Source of the DNA: JADLHS01 sp964553795
GTDB lineage: Bacteria; Verrucomicrobiota; Verrucomicrobiia; Limisphaerales; JADLHS01
Assembly: GCA_964553795.1 (NCBI GenBank)
Contig: CAZKMR010000001.1
Coordinates: 62,001 to 126,000 of the forward strand
Length of the DNA stretch: 64,000 nt
Reading direction: 5' to 3'
Each line of letters begins with the position of its first letter. The stretch's first letter is position 1. The notes beneath the pieces were generated by a model. That model had not been told where the DNA came from, did no database searches, and saw only the letters and a list, made by a program, of their open reading frames with translations. Of the stretch, positions 51,792-61,048 are shown in pieces. Both the position numbers and the translations under genes were made by a program.

Positions 51792-52175
51792 TTACTCGCT
51801 CACCTTGATCAAGCGCGGTTTTACGGCTTCCGATTTGGGCAGGGTGAGGTTTAACACGCCCTGATTCATTCGGGCCGAAATCCGCGCCGTGTCGATCGCG
51901 GGATCCAGCGCAAACACGCGCCGGTAATCAACGGCTGCCCGCTCGCGAAACAGCGTGTCGCCCGACACGACTTCAGTGGCACGGCGTCCGGTGATGGTGA
52001 TTTCATGCCCTTCCAGCGTGATTTCCAGTCCGTCTTTGTTCACGCCCGGCATTTCCGCTTCCAGGACATAGCCGTCTTTCGTTTCGTAGATGTTTACATC
52101 CGGTGTCGCATATTGCCCTGAATTGGTGCGTTCCGGGCTAACCGCCGGGTTTTCATTTTTGAACAGTGCTTTCAT
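51792..52175 (-). CDS. Hsp20/alpha-crystallin small heat-shock protein
   Basis: 127-aa ATP-independent holdase. The alpha-crystallin domain runs from about residue 25: VNIYETKDGYVLEAEMPGV, LEGHEITITGRR, and the closing NQGVLNLTLPKSEA with the conserved GxLxxxxP pattern. It lacks the Ile-x-Ile tail in classical form (LIKVSE). It follows a second hsp20 gene on the same strand after 67 bp, and ends in a strong terminator. Confidence 0.93.
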   Translation of the reverse strand: MKALFKNENPAVSPERTNSGQYATPDVNIYETKDGYVLEAEMPGVNKDGLEITLEGHEITITGRRATEVVSGDTLFRERAAVDYRRVFALDPAIDTARISARMNQGVLNLTLPKSEAVKPRLIKVSE

Positions 52176-52242
52176 AAGCTGTGCGTTTGGTTGAATGGTT
52201 GGCCCGGCAAATCAAGCCGATTTGCCGGGCGGAGTTTTGGTT

Positions 52243-52710
52243 TTAGTTTACGGACACGTCGATGTGCTTCGGCTTTGCTTCTTCAGTTTTTGGCAAGGTA
52301 ATCGTCAGAATGCCGTCCTTGTAAGCGGCTTTGACCTTGTCCGCCGCCACGGTGGTGGGCAGCGCGACTGTGCGTTGGAACCGGCCGAAGAACCGTTCGG
52401 CGCGGTACACTTCCGCATCTTCGTGTTTTTGCTCGCTTTTGCGCTCGCCCGAAATGCTCAGGGTGCCGTTATGCAGGGAGACTTCGATTTCTTCCTTCTT
52501 CATTCCGGGCAATTCCGCCTTCACGGTGAATTGGTCTTTGTCCTCATAAACATCCAGAGCCGGGGTCCACCCGCTCAGGAGTTGCGAACTCCGCGTCAAC
52601 TCATTCAATGGAGATTCGAAGAGGCGATCAATTTCGTCGCGCAGGTCGGACAAGCGTCCGAAGCCCGGCCAGTTTGACAGTGTCGGTCGTTGCCATTTTA
52701 CGATGTTCAT
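52243..52710 (-). CDS. Hsp20/alpha-crystallin small heat-shock protein
   Basis: 155 aa with a longer N-terminal arm (FGRLSDLRDEIDRLFESPL) than its neighbour. The crystallin domain contains DVYEDKDQFTVKAELPGM, GTLSISGERKSEQ, AERFFGRFQRTVALP and KDGILTITLPKTEEAKP. Start ATG 52710 is preceded by AAAGGAAAAAC. A 7-bp hairpin lies in the leader. The pair probably arose by an old duplication; sequences differ widely. Confidence 0.94.
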   Translation of the reverse strand: MNIVKWQRPTLSNWPGFGRLSDLRDEIDRLFESPLNELTRSSQLLSGWTPALDVYEDKDQFTVKAELPGMKKEEIEVSLHNGTLSISGERKSEQKHEDAEVYRAERFFGRFQRTVALPTTVAADKVKAAYKDGILTITLPKTEEAKPKHIDVSVN

Positions 52711-53379
52711 AGTTTTTCCTTTCGCTTAAAAGTTTGGTGTTGTTCGTCAACACCTACTAAAAAGCTGGCCCGATGCCAAAATGCCAAACGCCAAAAACAT
52801 CAATATTTTCAGGGGTTTCTCACGGAGGTTGAAATGTATCCGTGCAAATGTGGCACGACTATTTTGTGCCAAACGGTTTTGAAAGTGCCATGACTGCACG
52901 GCGCCGGGCGGTGCTTGCGGAGACAGGAGTTTCCATCACGAAGCAATGCCATACCAGTGGTAGGTTGCAGCGGCGGTTCACGCCAGTCGCGAGTTTCTTC
53001 AGCAGTGGCGGGGTGACTGTCTGGAATTTGAATTCAATCACAATCGCGATTCACTCCCGGCAGGATGGGGAGCGCAACTATTCCAACCGAGTCTTCGGAT
53101 AATTCGGCGCGCAAGCAGACCGCGACACAGAATGAGGCAAAAGTGAGACGGATGAAGGCGGCGCATTCGGTTTCAAGGAAGACTGGATTTTGAGTGGTTG
53201 CGCGTTTTGGGTTGTGCCGCTAATCCGGCGGGCATCGAAATGCGGCGAATGGATTCCAGGACCTCCGGGCGAATTTGCGCGGCGGCGATTTCAAAAAAGC
53301 CCGGGCAAATCGGGTTTCGCGCCTTGCCAAAGGTTTTTCTTCCTCGCAGACTGCGATTAACATTGAGCAAAATAATCGC
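52711..53379. other. Long non-coding gap between hsp20 and gltA
   Basis: 669 bp between divergent genes. The only structure I can point to is a 7-bp hairpin, GGTGTTG/CAACACC (52736-52754), in the hsp20 leader, 26 nt before its start. Short open frames here have no recognisable protein character. Both genes' promoters must lie in this gap. No tRNA or known RNA family was recognised. Confidence 0.5.
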
Positions 53380-54666
53380 ATGAGCACAGAGGCTAAACTC
53401 GAGTTGGAGGGAAAATCTTACACGCTTCCAGTCGTCGTCGGCTCGGAAGGCGAGAAGGCGGTGGATGTCTCGGCGTTGCGCGCCAATACCGGTTACATCA
53501 CGTTGGACGAGGGTTACGGCAACACGGGAGCGTGTCAGAGCAAGATTACGTTCATTGACGGCGAGAAGGGGATTTTGCGCTATCGCGGCATCCCGATCGA
53601 GGAGTTGGCCGAGAAATCGTCGTTCGTGGAGACGGCGTACCTGATTATTTACGGCCATCTGCCCTCCCGCGCGGAGATGCAGAAATTCTCGGATTTGCTG
53701 GCGGCAAATCAAATTTTGCACGAGAACATGAAGCACCATTTCGAGGGCTTCCCGTATTCGTCGCATCCGATGGCGATTTTGTCAGCGATGATCAATGCGG
53801 CGAGTTGCTTTTACCCGGAGTTGATGCAAGGCGATCACGGCAATTTTCAGGTGCACGCGGCGCGGTTGATTTCACAGGTGCGAACCATTGCGGCCTTCTC
53901 GTATCGCAAATCGGTCGGCAAGCCCATTATTTATCCGAAGAACGCCTACAAGTACACGGCGAATTTCCTGCACATGCTGTTCTCAGAACCGTATGACGAT
54001 TACGAAATCAAACCGGAAGTCGTGCGGGCGCTGGATTTGATTTTCCTGTTACACGCGGATCACGAGCAGAATTGTTCCACGTCCACCGTTCGCATGGTGG
54101 CGTCGAGTCAGGCCAATTTGTACGCGAGTTGTTCGGCGGGAGTGTGTGCCTTGTGGGGGCCGCTGCATGGGGGGGCGAACCAGGCGGTGGTCGAGATGCT
54201 CCAGCAGATTCACCGCGACGGCGATGACGGCTCGAAATTCATCGACGCGGCCAAAGACAAGACCAGCGGGAAACGGCTCATGGGCTTTGGCCATCGGGTG
54301 TATAAAAATTACGATCCACGCGCCAAGATCATCAAGAAAGCTTGCGACGATGTGTTGGGCTCGTTGAAGATCGCCGATCCTCTGCTGGACATCGCCAAAA
54401 AACTGGAAGAGGCCGCATTGCGCGATTCCTATTTTGTGGAGCGAAAACTATATCCCAACGTGGATTTCTATAGCGGCATCATCATGCGGGCGTTGGGGAT
54501 TCCGGTGGAAATGTTCACGGTGATTTTTGCGATTGGCCGGATGCCGGGCTGGATTGCCAACTACAAGGAAATCGCGGACGACCCGAAGAGCAGGATTTGT
54601 CGGCCGCGCCAGGTGTACATCGGTCACGCCCAGCACGCGTATGAGCCGATGTCGCAACGCAAATAA
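53380..54666 (+). CDS. gltA: Citrate synthase
   Basis: Condenses oxaloacetate and acetyl-CoA, first step of the TCA cycle. Start 53380 gives a conserved N-terminus (LELEGKSYTLPVVVGSEG); the frame is open 35 codons upstream without homology. Active-site motifs: LLHADHEQNCSTSTVRM (catalytic His), GALWGPLHGGANQ-like ALWGPLHGGANQAVVEML (His), GFGHRVYKNYDPRA, and FYSGIIMRALGIP (Asp region). 428 aa, the hexameric gram-negative type length. sucC and sucD lie 2-8 kb downstream on the opposite strand. Confidence 0.96.
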   Translation: MSTEAKLELEGKSYTLPVVVGSEGEKAVDVSALRANTGYITLDEGYGNTGACQSKITFIDGEKGILRYRGIPIEELAEKSSFVETAYLIIYGHLPSRAEMQKFSDLLAANQILHENMKHHFEGFPYSSHPMAILSAMINAASCFYPELMQGDHGNFQVHAARLISQVRTIAAFSYRKSVGKPIIYPKNAYKYTANFLHMLFSEPYDDYEIKPEVVRALDLIFLLHADHEQNCSTSTVRMVASSQANLYASCSAGVCALWGPLHGGANQAVVEMLQQIHRDGDDGSKFIDAAKDKTSGKRLMGFGHRVYKNYDPRAKIIKKACDDVLGSLKIADPLLDIAKKLEEAALRDSYFVERKLYPNVDFYSGIIMRALGIPVEMFTVIFAIGRMPGWIANYKEIADDPKSRICRPRQVYIGHAQHAYEPMSQRK

Positions 54667-54745
54667 TTCGCTTCGCGAAGACTGGCATGGAGGTCGCTCT
54701 TAACTTTGGACCCGGGAGTCGGGTTTGTTGATTTGGCGTTGTAGT

Positions 54746-55840
54746 ATGAAACGAATTCTGGTGATTGACGATGAGGAGTGGTTGCGCGAGATGGTGCACA
54801 TGGCGCTCGGCCAACGCGGCTACGAAGTCATTGAAGCGCCCAACGGCGCCGCCGGCGTGGAGGCCGCCCGCAAGCATTTGCCGGATCTTGTCTTGTGCGA
54901 CGTGAACATGGAGAAGATGGACGGTTACGCGACGCTCTCGGCGCTGCGCAATGAATCGGCCACCGCCACCATTCCCTTCATTCTCATGACCGGGTTGGCG
55001 GATAACGCCGGGATGCGGCACGGAATGGAACTCGGCGCCAATGATTATCTGCCCAAACCTTTCACCCTGGACGGACTTTATGCGGCGGTGGAAGCGCGGT
55101 TGAAAATTGCGGAGAAAGTGCGCGAGCAGGCCGGCGAAGCGCTCAATGACTTGCGGACGAATCTCAGCATGATGCTGCCGCATGAACTGCGCACGCCGTT
55201 AAACGGAATCCTCGCCTACGGCGAAATGTTGGCGAGCGATCCGGGTTCGCTGTCGCCCGAAGAAATTGCGGACATGGGCCAGACCATCGCCCAGAGTGGC
55301 CGGGCTTTGCAGCGCTTGATCGAGACGTTTCTCGCGTATTCGCAGTTGGAGATCATCCGGGCAGACCCGCAAAAAATCGCTTCGCTGCGTGGCAAATCCA
55401 TCGCCACGGCGCATCAGATTGTCGAGCGCGAGGCGCGGCGCATTGCCGGTGACGCGAAACGTGCTGAAGATTTGGTCCTAGACTTGGCTTCCATCAGCGT
55501 GCCTGTATCGGAAGAGTATTTTGCCAAACTGGTGGAAGAATTGGTTCACAACGCCTTCAAGTTTTCCAAACCCGGCACGCCGGTGACCGTAAGCTTGCAA
55601 GCCGTTACCGGTGCGCCCGTGCTGAGCGTGACGGATCGCGGCCGTGGCATGACAGCGGATCAAATCACCAAACTCGGCGCGTTTATGCAGTTTGATCGCA
55701 AAACGCATGAGCAACAAGGGCTGGGTTTGGGACTGACGATTGCGCGGCGACTGGCAGAAATCCACGGTGGCGCGTTGAGCCTCGAAAGCGAGGCCGGCAT
55801 TGGGACCACAGCCAAGGTGAAGTTTTCCGCCGCCAGCTAG
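54746..55840 (+). CDS. Response regulator-histidine kinase hybrid
   Basis: 364 aa. Residues 1-115 are a receiver domain (VIDDEEW, phospho-acceptor Asp52 in LCDVNMEKMDG, KPF with Lys104). A short coiled linker leads to a HisKA domain with His146 in LPHELRTPLNG. The HATPase domain follows: LVEELVHNAFKFSKPG (N box), VTDRGRGM (G1) and QQGLGLGLTIARRLAEIHGG (G2). No membrane or sensor domain, so input likely comes through phosphorylation of the receiver. The partner output regulator is not adjacent. Confidence 0.92.
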   Translation: MKRILVIDDEEWLREMVHMALGQRGYEVIEAPNGAAGVEAARKHLPDLVLCDVNMEKMDGYATLSALRNESATATIPFILMTGLADNAGMRHGMELGANDYLPKPFTLDGLYAAVEARLKIAEKVREQAGEALNDLRTNLSMMLPHELRTPLNGILAYGEMLASDPGSLSPEEIADMGQTIAQSGRALQRLIETFLAYSQLEIIRADPQKIASLRGKSIATAHQIVEREARRIAGDAKRAEDLVLDLASISVPVSEEYFAKLVEELVHNAFKFSKPGTPVTVSLQAVTGAPVLSVTDRGRGMTADQITKLGAFMQFDRKTHEQQGLGLGLTIARRLAEIHGGALSLESEAGIGTTAKVKFSAAS

Positions 55841-55845
55841 CGAAA

Positions 55846-56763
55846 TTAGCCTGACGCGCGCCGGTATAAATCCACCAAACCCGGCACATCCAGCCAACGC
55901 GGCTTAGGGCGTCCCGCGGCGTCGTGTCCCCAAGGCAATTCAATCCCGTGTTCGGCGATGTTCGCCACCAACAACACAAGGGCGATGCCCAGCAACGGCG
56001 CGAGATTCATCTTGCCCAGGCGCAAGGGCAGGGCGCGCAGCGGCGTCAGGAGTTGTCGCCCCAACACGTCGAGATGTTGCCAGAACGGATTCCGGCCGAA
56101 ATACACGTAGCCGTGAATGAAGTAGAGTGCGAGCAGGGCGACGACGAGATATTTCCAGGCGAGATAGCTTCCCGCGCCGACGAGCAAAGCCTGTTCAACG
56201 CGCTGAAGCCATGCCACGGGGTGCGGCAGAATGTTCCAGTGCGTCAATGGCCAACTGGCAGCATACCAAAGCGGCGTGACGACCAGGAAAGGCAGCAGAA
56301 GTTTGAGCGGCACGCTCCAGCTTTCGGCCCTGCCAAGATGCAGGCGGAGTAGTTGCCGCAACGAGTCCTGCTCGCCCGCGTTTGCCTTCAAGGCGGAAAG
56401 CAATAGCACCCACAAAAGGAAAATTACCAGCCACACGCCGAAACTGTAGATGGAGTAAAGCAACATCGGCAGTATTGATGTTTGGTTGGCGTTGAAGGGA
56501 ATGGAAATGACGCCGATGTTCAACTTGAAGGTCCAATTGAGCGCGCGTCCGAACTCCGCATACAACCAGGCGCGAACCAATAGTAGCGCGAGCAAGGCCA
56601 ACGGCAGATGCCAGCGACGGAAGGAGGTTTTTTCTGCGCGGCGCAAGGTGCCGGCCAGCGTGGCGGGCACGGATTTGGACAGCGGATCAAATCGGGCCGC
56701 GCGCCAGTTAAACCACAGGAGCAGCCCGACGAGATTGAGGATGGAATCAAGCAGGCCCATCAC
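55846..56763 (-). CDS. Integral membrane protein, YggT-like repeats
   Basis: 305 aa with about six hydrophobic helices. The helices pair with conserved segments like ILNLVGLLLWFNWR at the N-terminus and HGYVYFGRNPFWQHLDVLGR with QLLTPLRALPLRLGKMNLAP in the second half, which resemble the YggT (YGGT repeat) pattern of a helix followed by NPFW and RP/TPLR motifs. No enzyme motif. The first ATG is taken. It converges with the kinase gene, with 5 bp between stops. Confidence 0.6.
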   Translation of the reverse strand: MMGLLDSILNLVGLLLWFNWRAARFDPLSKSVPATLAGTLRRAEKTSFRRWHLPLALLALLLVRAWLYAEFGRALNWTFKLNIGVISIPFNANQTSILPMLLYSIYSFGVWLVIFLLWVLLLSALKANAGEQDSLRQLLRLHLGRAESWSVPLKLLLPFLVVTPLWYAASWPLTHWNILPHPVAWLQRVEQALLVGAGSYLAWKYLVVALLALYFIHGYVYFGRNPFWQHLDVLGRQLLTPLRALPLRLGKMNLAPLLGIALVLLVANIAEHGIELPWGHDAAGRPKPRWLDVPGLVDLYRRASG

Positions 56764-56832
56764 GCGTGTTCAATGCCGGGAGAGCCATCACACCGGCCAG
56801 CCGTGACAAGTGTGACGCGCACTGCAAATTGC

Positions 56833-57732
56833 CTACATCATTTTCAATAACGTGTCCGCCATGTCGCTGGGAGTGGCGGCAACGCCAATGCCGGCGGCCT
56901 TAAATGCGGCAATCTTCGCTTCCGCCGTGCCTTTGCCACCGCTGACGATCGCCCCGGCGTGACCCATGCGGCGGCCCGGCGGCGCCGTGGTGCCGGCGAT
57001 AAAACCGGCGACCGGCTTCTTGCAATGCTTCGCAATCCATTCGGCGGCTTCTTCTTCGGCGCTCCCGCCGATTTCACCGATCATGATGATGCCGGTGGTC
57101 TCCGGGTCTTCGTTGAACAGCTTGATGACATCGAGGTGCGAGGTGCCGTTCACCGGATCGCCGCCGATACCAACGCAGGTGGATTGCCCCACGCCGCGCG
57201 ATGTGAGTTGCCACACGGCTTCGTAGGTCAACGTGCCGGAACGCGACACGACCCCGATGTTGCCTTTCTTGTGGATGTAACCGGGCGCGATGCCAATGCG
57301 GCAACCGCCATGCGAATCCTTGCCTTCGCCGGGCGTGACGATGCCGGGACAATTCGGGCCGATGAGCCGTGTTTTGCTGCCTTGCATGGCGCGTTTGACC
57401 TTGATCATGTCGTTGACCGGAATGCCTTCGGTGATCGCCACCACGAGGTCGAGTCCGGCGTCCACACCTTCGAGAATGGCATCGCCGGCGAAGGGCGGGG
57501 GAACGAAGACGGCACTGGCGGTGGCGCCGGTTTGCTTCACGGCTTCGGCCACGGTGTCGAAGATGGGAACTTTCGCACCGTTATGTTCGAAAGTTTGACC
57601 GCCTTTACCGGGCGTGACGCCGGCAACGATTTGCGAGCCGTAGTCAATGGAGAGTTGGGCATGCCGCGCGCCGAAGCTGCCGGTGATGCCTTGCACGAGA
57701 ACTTTGGTATTGGGTTTTACGAGGATGGCCAT
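56833..57732 (-). CDS. sucD: Succinyl-CoA synthetase alpha subunit
   Basis: Forms succinyl-CoA synthetase with SucC, giving substrate-level ATP/GTP in the TCA cycle. CoA-binding Rossmann start: KVLVQGITGSFGARH. The phosphorylated His is in GRRMGHAGAIVSGG near residue 250, preceded by PVAGFIAGTTAPPG. Also IGPNCPGIVTPGE and SRSGTLTYEAVW. 299 aa, normal. sucC is 3.3 kb upstream on the same strand, not adjacent as usual. Confidence 0.96.
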   Translation of the reverse strand: MAILVKPNTKVLVQGITGSFGARHAQLSIDYGSQIVAGVTPGKGGQTFEHNGAKVPIFDTVAEAVKQTGATASAVFVPPPFAGDAILEGVDAGLDLVVAITEGIPVNDMIKVKRAMQGSKTRLIGPNCPGIVTPGEGKDSHGGCRIGIAPGYIHKKGNIGVVSRSGTLTYEAVWQLTSRGVGQSTCVGIGGDPVNGTSHLDVIKLFNEDPETTGIIMIGEIGGSAEEEAAEWIAKHCKKPVAGFIAGTTAPPGRRMGHAGAIVSGGKGTAEAKIAAFKAAGIGVAATPSDMADTLLKMM

Positions 57733-57739
57733 GGGAAAA

Positions 57740-58120
57740 TCAGTGATGTCCGGGTTTGCGCTTGTGAATGCAAATCGTATTGCCGTCCGGATCGGAAATC
57801 ATTGCCATGTGGCAAACCGGCGTTTCCAGCGGCTCCATTTTGAACGGAATATTGTGGGCTTTGAGTTGAGCTACCGCGGCATTGAAATCTTCCACCTCCA
57901 AGCCGACGGAACAGCCGTCGCCGCGCGGTTGCCAACCGGGCGCACCCGCGCCGATGCTCAGGGTGCCGCTGGCAATGTCGTATTCCGTCCATTGCATGCC
58001 GCCGGCTTGCCCGAAAACTGCCGTCGCTTTCAGCCCCAGCACGGTTTCGTAGAACTGGCGCGCCCGTGCCATGTCCGTGACGGGATAACAACTGAACGCA
58101 ATTTCGGTAACTTTGAGCAT
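57740..58120 (-). CDS. VOC/glyoxalase-superfamily protein
   Basis: 126 aa from ATG 58120 (MLKVTEIAFSCYPV); an ATG 14 codons upstream is less likely. The two beta-alpha-beta-beta-beta modules are seen as ARARQFYETVLGLKAT with WTEYDIASGTLSIG, and GLEVEDFNAAVAQLKAHN with MISDPDGNTICIHKR. Members bind a divalent metal and include glyoxalase I and ring-cleavage dioxygenases. Specificity is unknown. Its stop is 7 bp before the sucD start, so it is probably co-transcribed. Confidence 0.88.
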   Translation of the reverse strand: MLKVTEIAFSCYPVTDMARARQFYETVLGLKATAVFGQAGGMQWTEYDIASGTLSIGAGAPGWQPRGDGCSVGLEVEDFNAAVAQLKAHNIPFKMEPLETPVCHMAMISDPDGNTICIHKRKPGHH

Positions 58121-58228
58121 AACCGGACGGCAGTGTTTAATTTTATCCGGCGTGAAACTCAACTCTTTTCCGCCTGAGTACGGGGATAATCACGGATTGC
58201 CAGTCGAGCGGTCGCGCCACAAACGAAG

Positions 58229-58286
58229 CCGCCCGCGGCGGATTGAGCCGGCGCGGGCGGGTGAGAGAAGCGGGGGTGTTCCCGCG
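58229..58286 (-). terminator. Possible terminator of the HAF-repeat gene
   Basis: Two hairpins follow the gene on the minus strand: GCGGG/CCCGC at 58271-58286 and CCGCCCGCG/CGCGGGCGG at 58229-58260. T-runs behind them are weak, so termination would be inefficient or Rho-aided. Confidence 0.35.
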
Positions 58287-58309
58287 AATATTAATGGTTC
58301 GTGCCGTCG

Positions 58310-60568
58310 TTACTTCTTGTGCTTGGGCACATGGACGTTCACCCATTTGTAGGCGGTGTTGCCGGAATCATCCCGAGTGGCGATCACGATGGTGTAGATG
58401 CGCCCGTTACCCCGGTTGCTGGCTTTTGCGGCCAGTTCCGCCGTTAACGCGCCGGTGATTTTGATGTCGCCGCGAGAGGTGATTTCATCGCAAAAAATCT
58501 CGACGATTTTTGAGGTCGGATTGGTATCGCAATTATCGGTTGCCGCGACTGAAACAGTGACTTTCACCATTCCGCCGTTAGCAGGAGTAAGTACTGCCGG
58601 ACTGGCCTGCACGGACTGAATGGTTGGCGCTTTTCGGTCCTTAATCCGGAGGCGAACGCTCTTGGTCTTGGTGTTGCCGGCATGGTCAGTGACGGTCACC
58701 AAAACCGTGTGGAAACCTTTTTCCAGCAACGTGCCCGCAGCGGGGGATTGGGTCACGACGAGTTGCCTGGCGGGAGTGCAGTTATCGCGGGCCACCACAA
58801 ATCGTGTGAAATCCGGCACTTTGGCCGAGCAGTCCGAGCCGGTGGAGATGGTTGCGGGACGCGGAAAACAGACGAAGACGGGCGGTTGCTTGTCTCCGAT
58901 CCGGATGGTGGTGATGCACGTGGCGGCATTGCCGGCGGCATCGGTCACGGTGACGACGATGTCGTGTTGGCCGGAACTGAGCACTGTGCCAGGTTCGGGT
59001 GACTGAGTGATGTGCAAACTCTCGGTCGGCGTGCAATTGTCGCTGACATCCACCTGAGTTCGTAAATCCGGCACGCGCCCTTCACATCCATTTGCGCCCG
59101 CCGCCGCCACATCTCCCGGACAAGTGATCGTGGGCGGAGTGGTATCACCGGCACTGACCGTTACGGAGGCTTGGCCGACGGCGCCGCATGGATCGGTGAC
59201 GGTCAAATGGATCGTGCTGTTTGTGGTGACGGCGGTGATCAAGGTGGCGTTGGTTCCAAGGACAACTCCGTTCAGGGTCCACGTGTACATCAGCGGATCG
59301 CCGTCCGGATCGCTCGAACCCGTTCCATCCAGCGTGACGATGCCACTGCAACTGGACGATTGATCGGCTGTGGCTGCTGCCGTCGGCGGATGATTCTGCC
59401 CGGTCGCAAGGTCCATGAGGAACCAGAGCGATTGTCCTTCGAGCGTTCCAGTGCCTACGATACGGCCCGCGTCATTGATGAAGCGGGCGCTTTCCAGCAC
59501 CCAGTTTGAGGTTGTCGGCAATAGACTGTTCAAATCAGTCATGACTCCGTCTTGCCAGAGGAAGGCACGCATCGCGCCGGTGGCATCCTCCGCTTCGCCA
59601 ACGATCTGGCCGAGGTGGTTGATCGCATACGGCATGCTGGCGAAACCACCCAAGGCGCCGAGGCTGGTGATTGTTCCGTTGTGATAAACGAAACCTTGCA
59701 GCGCGCCCGCTGCGGTCGTGGCCACCCCAATGACTTGTCCGGCGTTATTGAGCGCGTAGGCGGTGGAGTAATTGCCGCCTAACGTGCCAATGTCGGTCAT
59801 GGTCCCGTTGGCATAGACAAATCCATGCAGATCGCCGGTATCGAGATAGGATTCGCCGACCACCATGTTGTTGTCGTTGACCGCGAAAGCGTCACTGTAG
59901 CCGCTGCCAAGGTGGCCAAGATCCAGCATGACTCCGTTGGTGTACAGAAATGCATGTTGATCGAACCCGCTGGTGAGCGAGTTGCCGGCGATGGCCCCCG
60001 TTTGATTGATCGCAGCCGCGCGACTGTAGAAACCCCCGAGGTGGCCGATGGAGGCGATTGAACCTTGGTGGTACAAAAACGCTTCCTCCGTGCCGCCGGT
60101 CGTAAGAAATTTTCCCGTCACCTGGCCGGCGTTGTTAATGGCCACGGCGGTGCTGGAAAAGCCGCCCAGCGTGCCGAGATCAATCAGGGTGCTGCCATCA
60201 TGAAAAAATGCGTGGGGCGGTTGGAATTCTTCGGCCAGGAAAGATTCGCCAACCACCTGGCCGGAATCATTTAACGCCAAACCATAACTGCCGATTCCGC
60301 CGAGAGTGCCGAGATCCGTCAGGCCGGTCGGGCCGAATAAGAACGCGTGCTCTTCCGAATCGTCGCTGGTGGATGCGTAGCCGGTGAGTTGTCCCAACGC
60401 GTTAAGCGCGGTGACCGTGTAGGAGCTGCCGCCCCAATGGGGCACGCTCGTGATTGTGGTTGAATTGTTGCCACACGCGGCGTGACCGGGGAGAGCCGCA
60501 CCAAGCATCAGCATCGCGCTGATGTGAAACCGACCAATGAGGGGAACGAGGGAGGGGTGAGTCTTCAT
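58310..60568 (-). CDS. Secreted HAF-repeat and HYR-domain protein
   Basis: 752 aa, signal peptide at the N-terminus (SAMLMLGAALPGHAA). The start at 60568 is preceded by AAAGGAGA. Residues ~35-380 hold about seven to eight repeats of the HAF type, each with a DLGTLGG or close variant and an AxNxxGQVxG turn (LALNDSGQVVGES, AINNAGQVTG, ALNNAGQVIG). A PKD-like domain follows (~390-480: DGTGSSDPDGDPLMYTW), then HYR-type domains (~490-680: PTITCPGDVAA, HDIVVTVTDAAGN). Extracellular; function unknown. Confidence 0.85.
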   Translation of the reverse strand: MKTHPSLVPLIGRFHISAMLMLGAALPGHAACGNNSTTITSVPHWGGSSYTVTALNALGQLTGYASTSDDSEEHAFLFGPTGLTDLGTLGGIGSYGLALNDSGQVVGESFLAEEFQPPHAFFHDGSTLIDLGTLGGFSSTAVAINNAGQVTGKFLTTGGTEEAFLYHQGSIASIGHLGGFYSRAAAINQTGAIAGNSLTSGFDQHAFLYTNGVMLDLGHLGSGYSDAFAVNDNNMVVGESYLDTGDLHGFVYANGTMTDIGTLGGNYSTAYALNNAGQVIGVATTAAGALQGFVYHNGTITSLGALGGFASMPYAINHLGQIVGEAEDATGAMRAFLWQDGVMTDLNSLLPTTSNWVLESARFINDAGRIVGTGTLEGQSLWFLMDLATGQNHPPTAAATADQSSSCSGIVTLDGTGSSDPDGDPLMYTWTLNGVVLGTNATLITAVTTNSTIHLTVTDPCGAVGQASVTVSAGDTTPPTITCPGDVAAAGANGCEGRVPDLRTQVDVSDNCTPTESLHITQSPEPGTVLSSGQHDIVVTVTDAAGNAATCITTIRIGDKQPPVFVCFPRPATISTGSDCSAKVPDFTRFVVARDNCTPARQLVVTQSPAAGTLLEKGFHTVLVTVTDHAGNTKTKSVRLRIKDRKAPTIQSVQASPAVLTPANGGMVKVTVSVAATDNCDTNPTSKIVEIFCDEITSRGDIKITGALTAELAAKASNRGNGRIYTIVIATRDDSGNTAYKWVNVHVPKHKK

Positions 60569-60707
60569 ACGTCTTAACTGTCTCCTTTACCGTCGCGAAG
60601 TGGATAGCAGAGGACAGGCCAATCTTTAGACGGCCAAAATCGTAGAAACAGGACAGATTTTGTCCCCGCCGGCGGCACCCACTCAAAATTTTGGACACCC
60701 GCCGCGT

Positions 60708-61022
60708 CTAGATTTGAGCGGGAGGGACGGGATGAACACGGTTCGGATAGCGTTGTGCCGTTGCCCCAGGGGTTGCCCGCAGGAATTGCAACAGGCGGTG
60801 CGCGGACCGGCGTAAGCGATGGCGCACACTGCGACGGGCGCGAACCTGACCGGCCACCACGCGCGCCACTTCCTCGCGCAGGGCGTCGCGTTCGCGCTTC
60901 GACTGCTCATGTTGTTGCGAAAGCTCGATCATCTGCTTTTGCAACTCAATCAAGCGACGATACGACTCCAGCCCGGTCCCGGCCGGTTTGGCCCGTTCCA
61001 ACTGTTCGTCGCTCCGCGCCAT
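60708..61022 (-). CDS. Hypothetical coiled-coil protein
   Basis: 104 aa from ATG 61022. A heptad-rich helix runs from about residue 20 to 60 (YRRLIELQKQMIELSQQH, RERDALREEVARVV), followed by an Arg-rich basic segment (RRSVRHRLRRSAHRLLQFLR). No signal peptide or known domain. It lies 26 bp after the sucC stop on the same strand, so it may be co-transcribed with sucC. Confidence 0.58.
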   Translation of the reverse strand: MARSDEQLERAKPAGTGLESYRRLIELQKQMIELSQQHEQSKRERDALREEVARVVAGQVRARRSVRHRLRRSAHRLLQFLRATPGATAQRYPNRVHPVPPAQI

Positions 61023-61048
61023 GGCACCCTGGAACTACACCATCGTTC

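Noticed and set aside
52760..52800. Repeated TGGC-like words upstream of hsp20, considered as a sigma-54 promoter
   Set aside because: GG and GC doublets are not 10 bp apart in any combination, so the -24/-12 spacing fails.
52842..53102. 86-codon plus-strand frame in the hsp20-gltA gap
   Set aside because: No recognisable protein character, no ribosome site, composition like the surrounding non-coding DNA.
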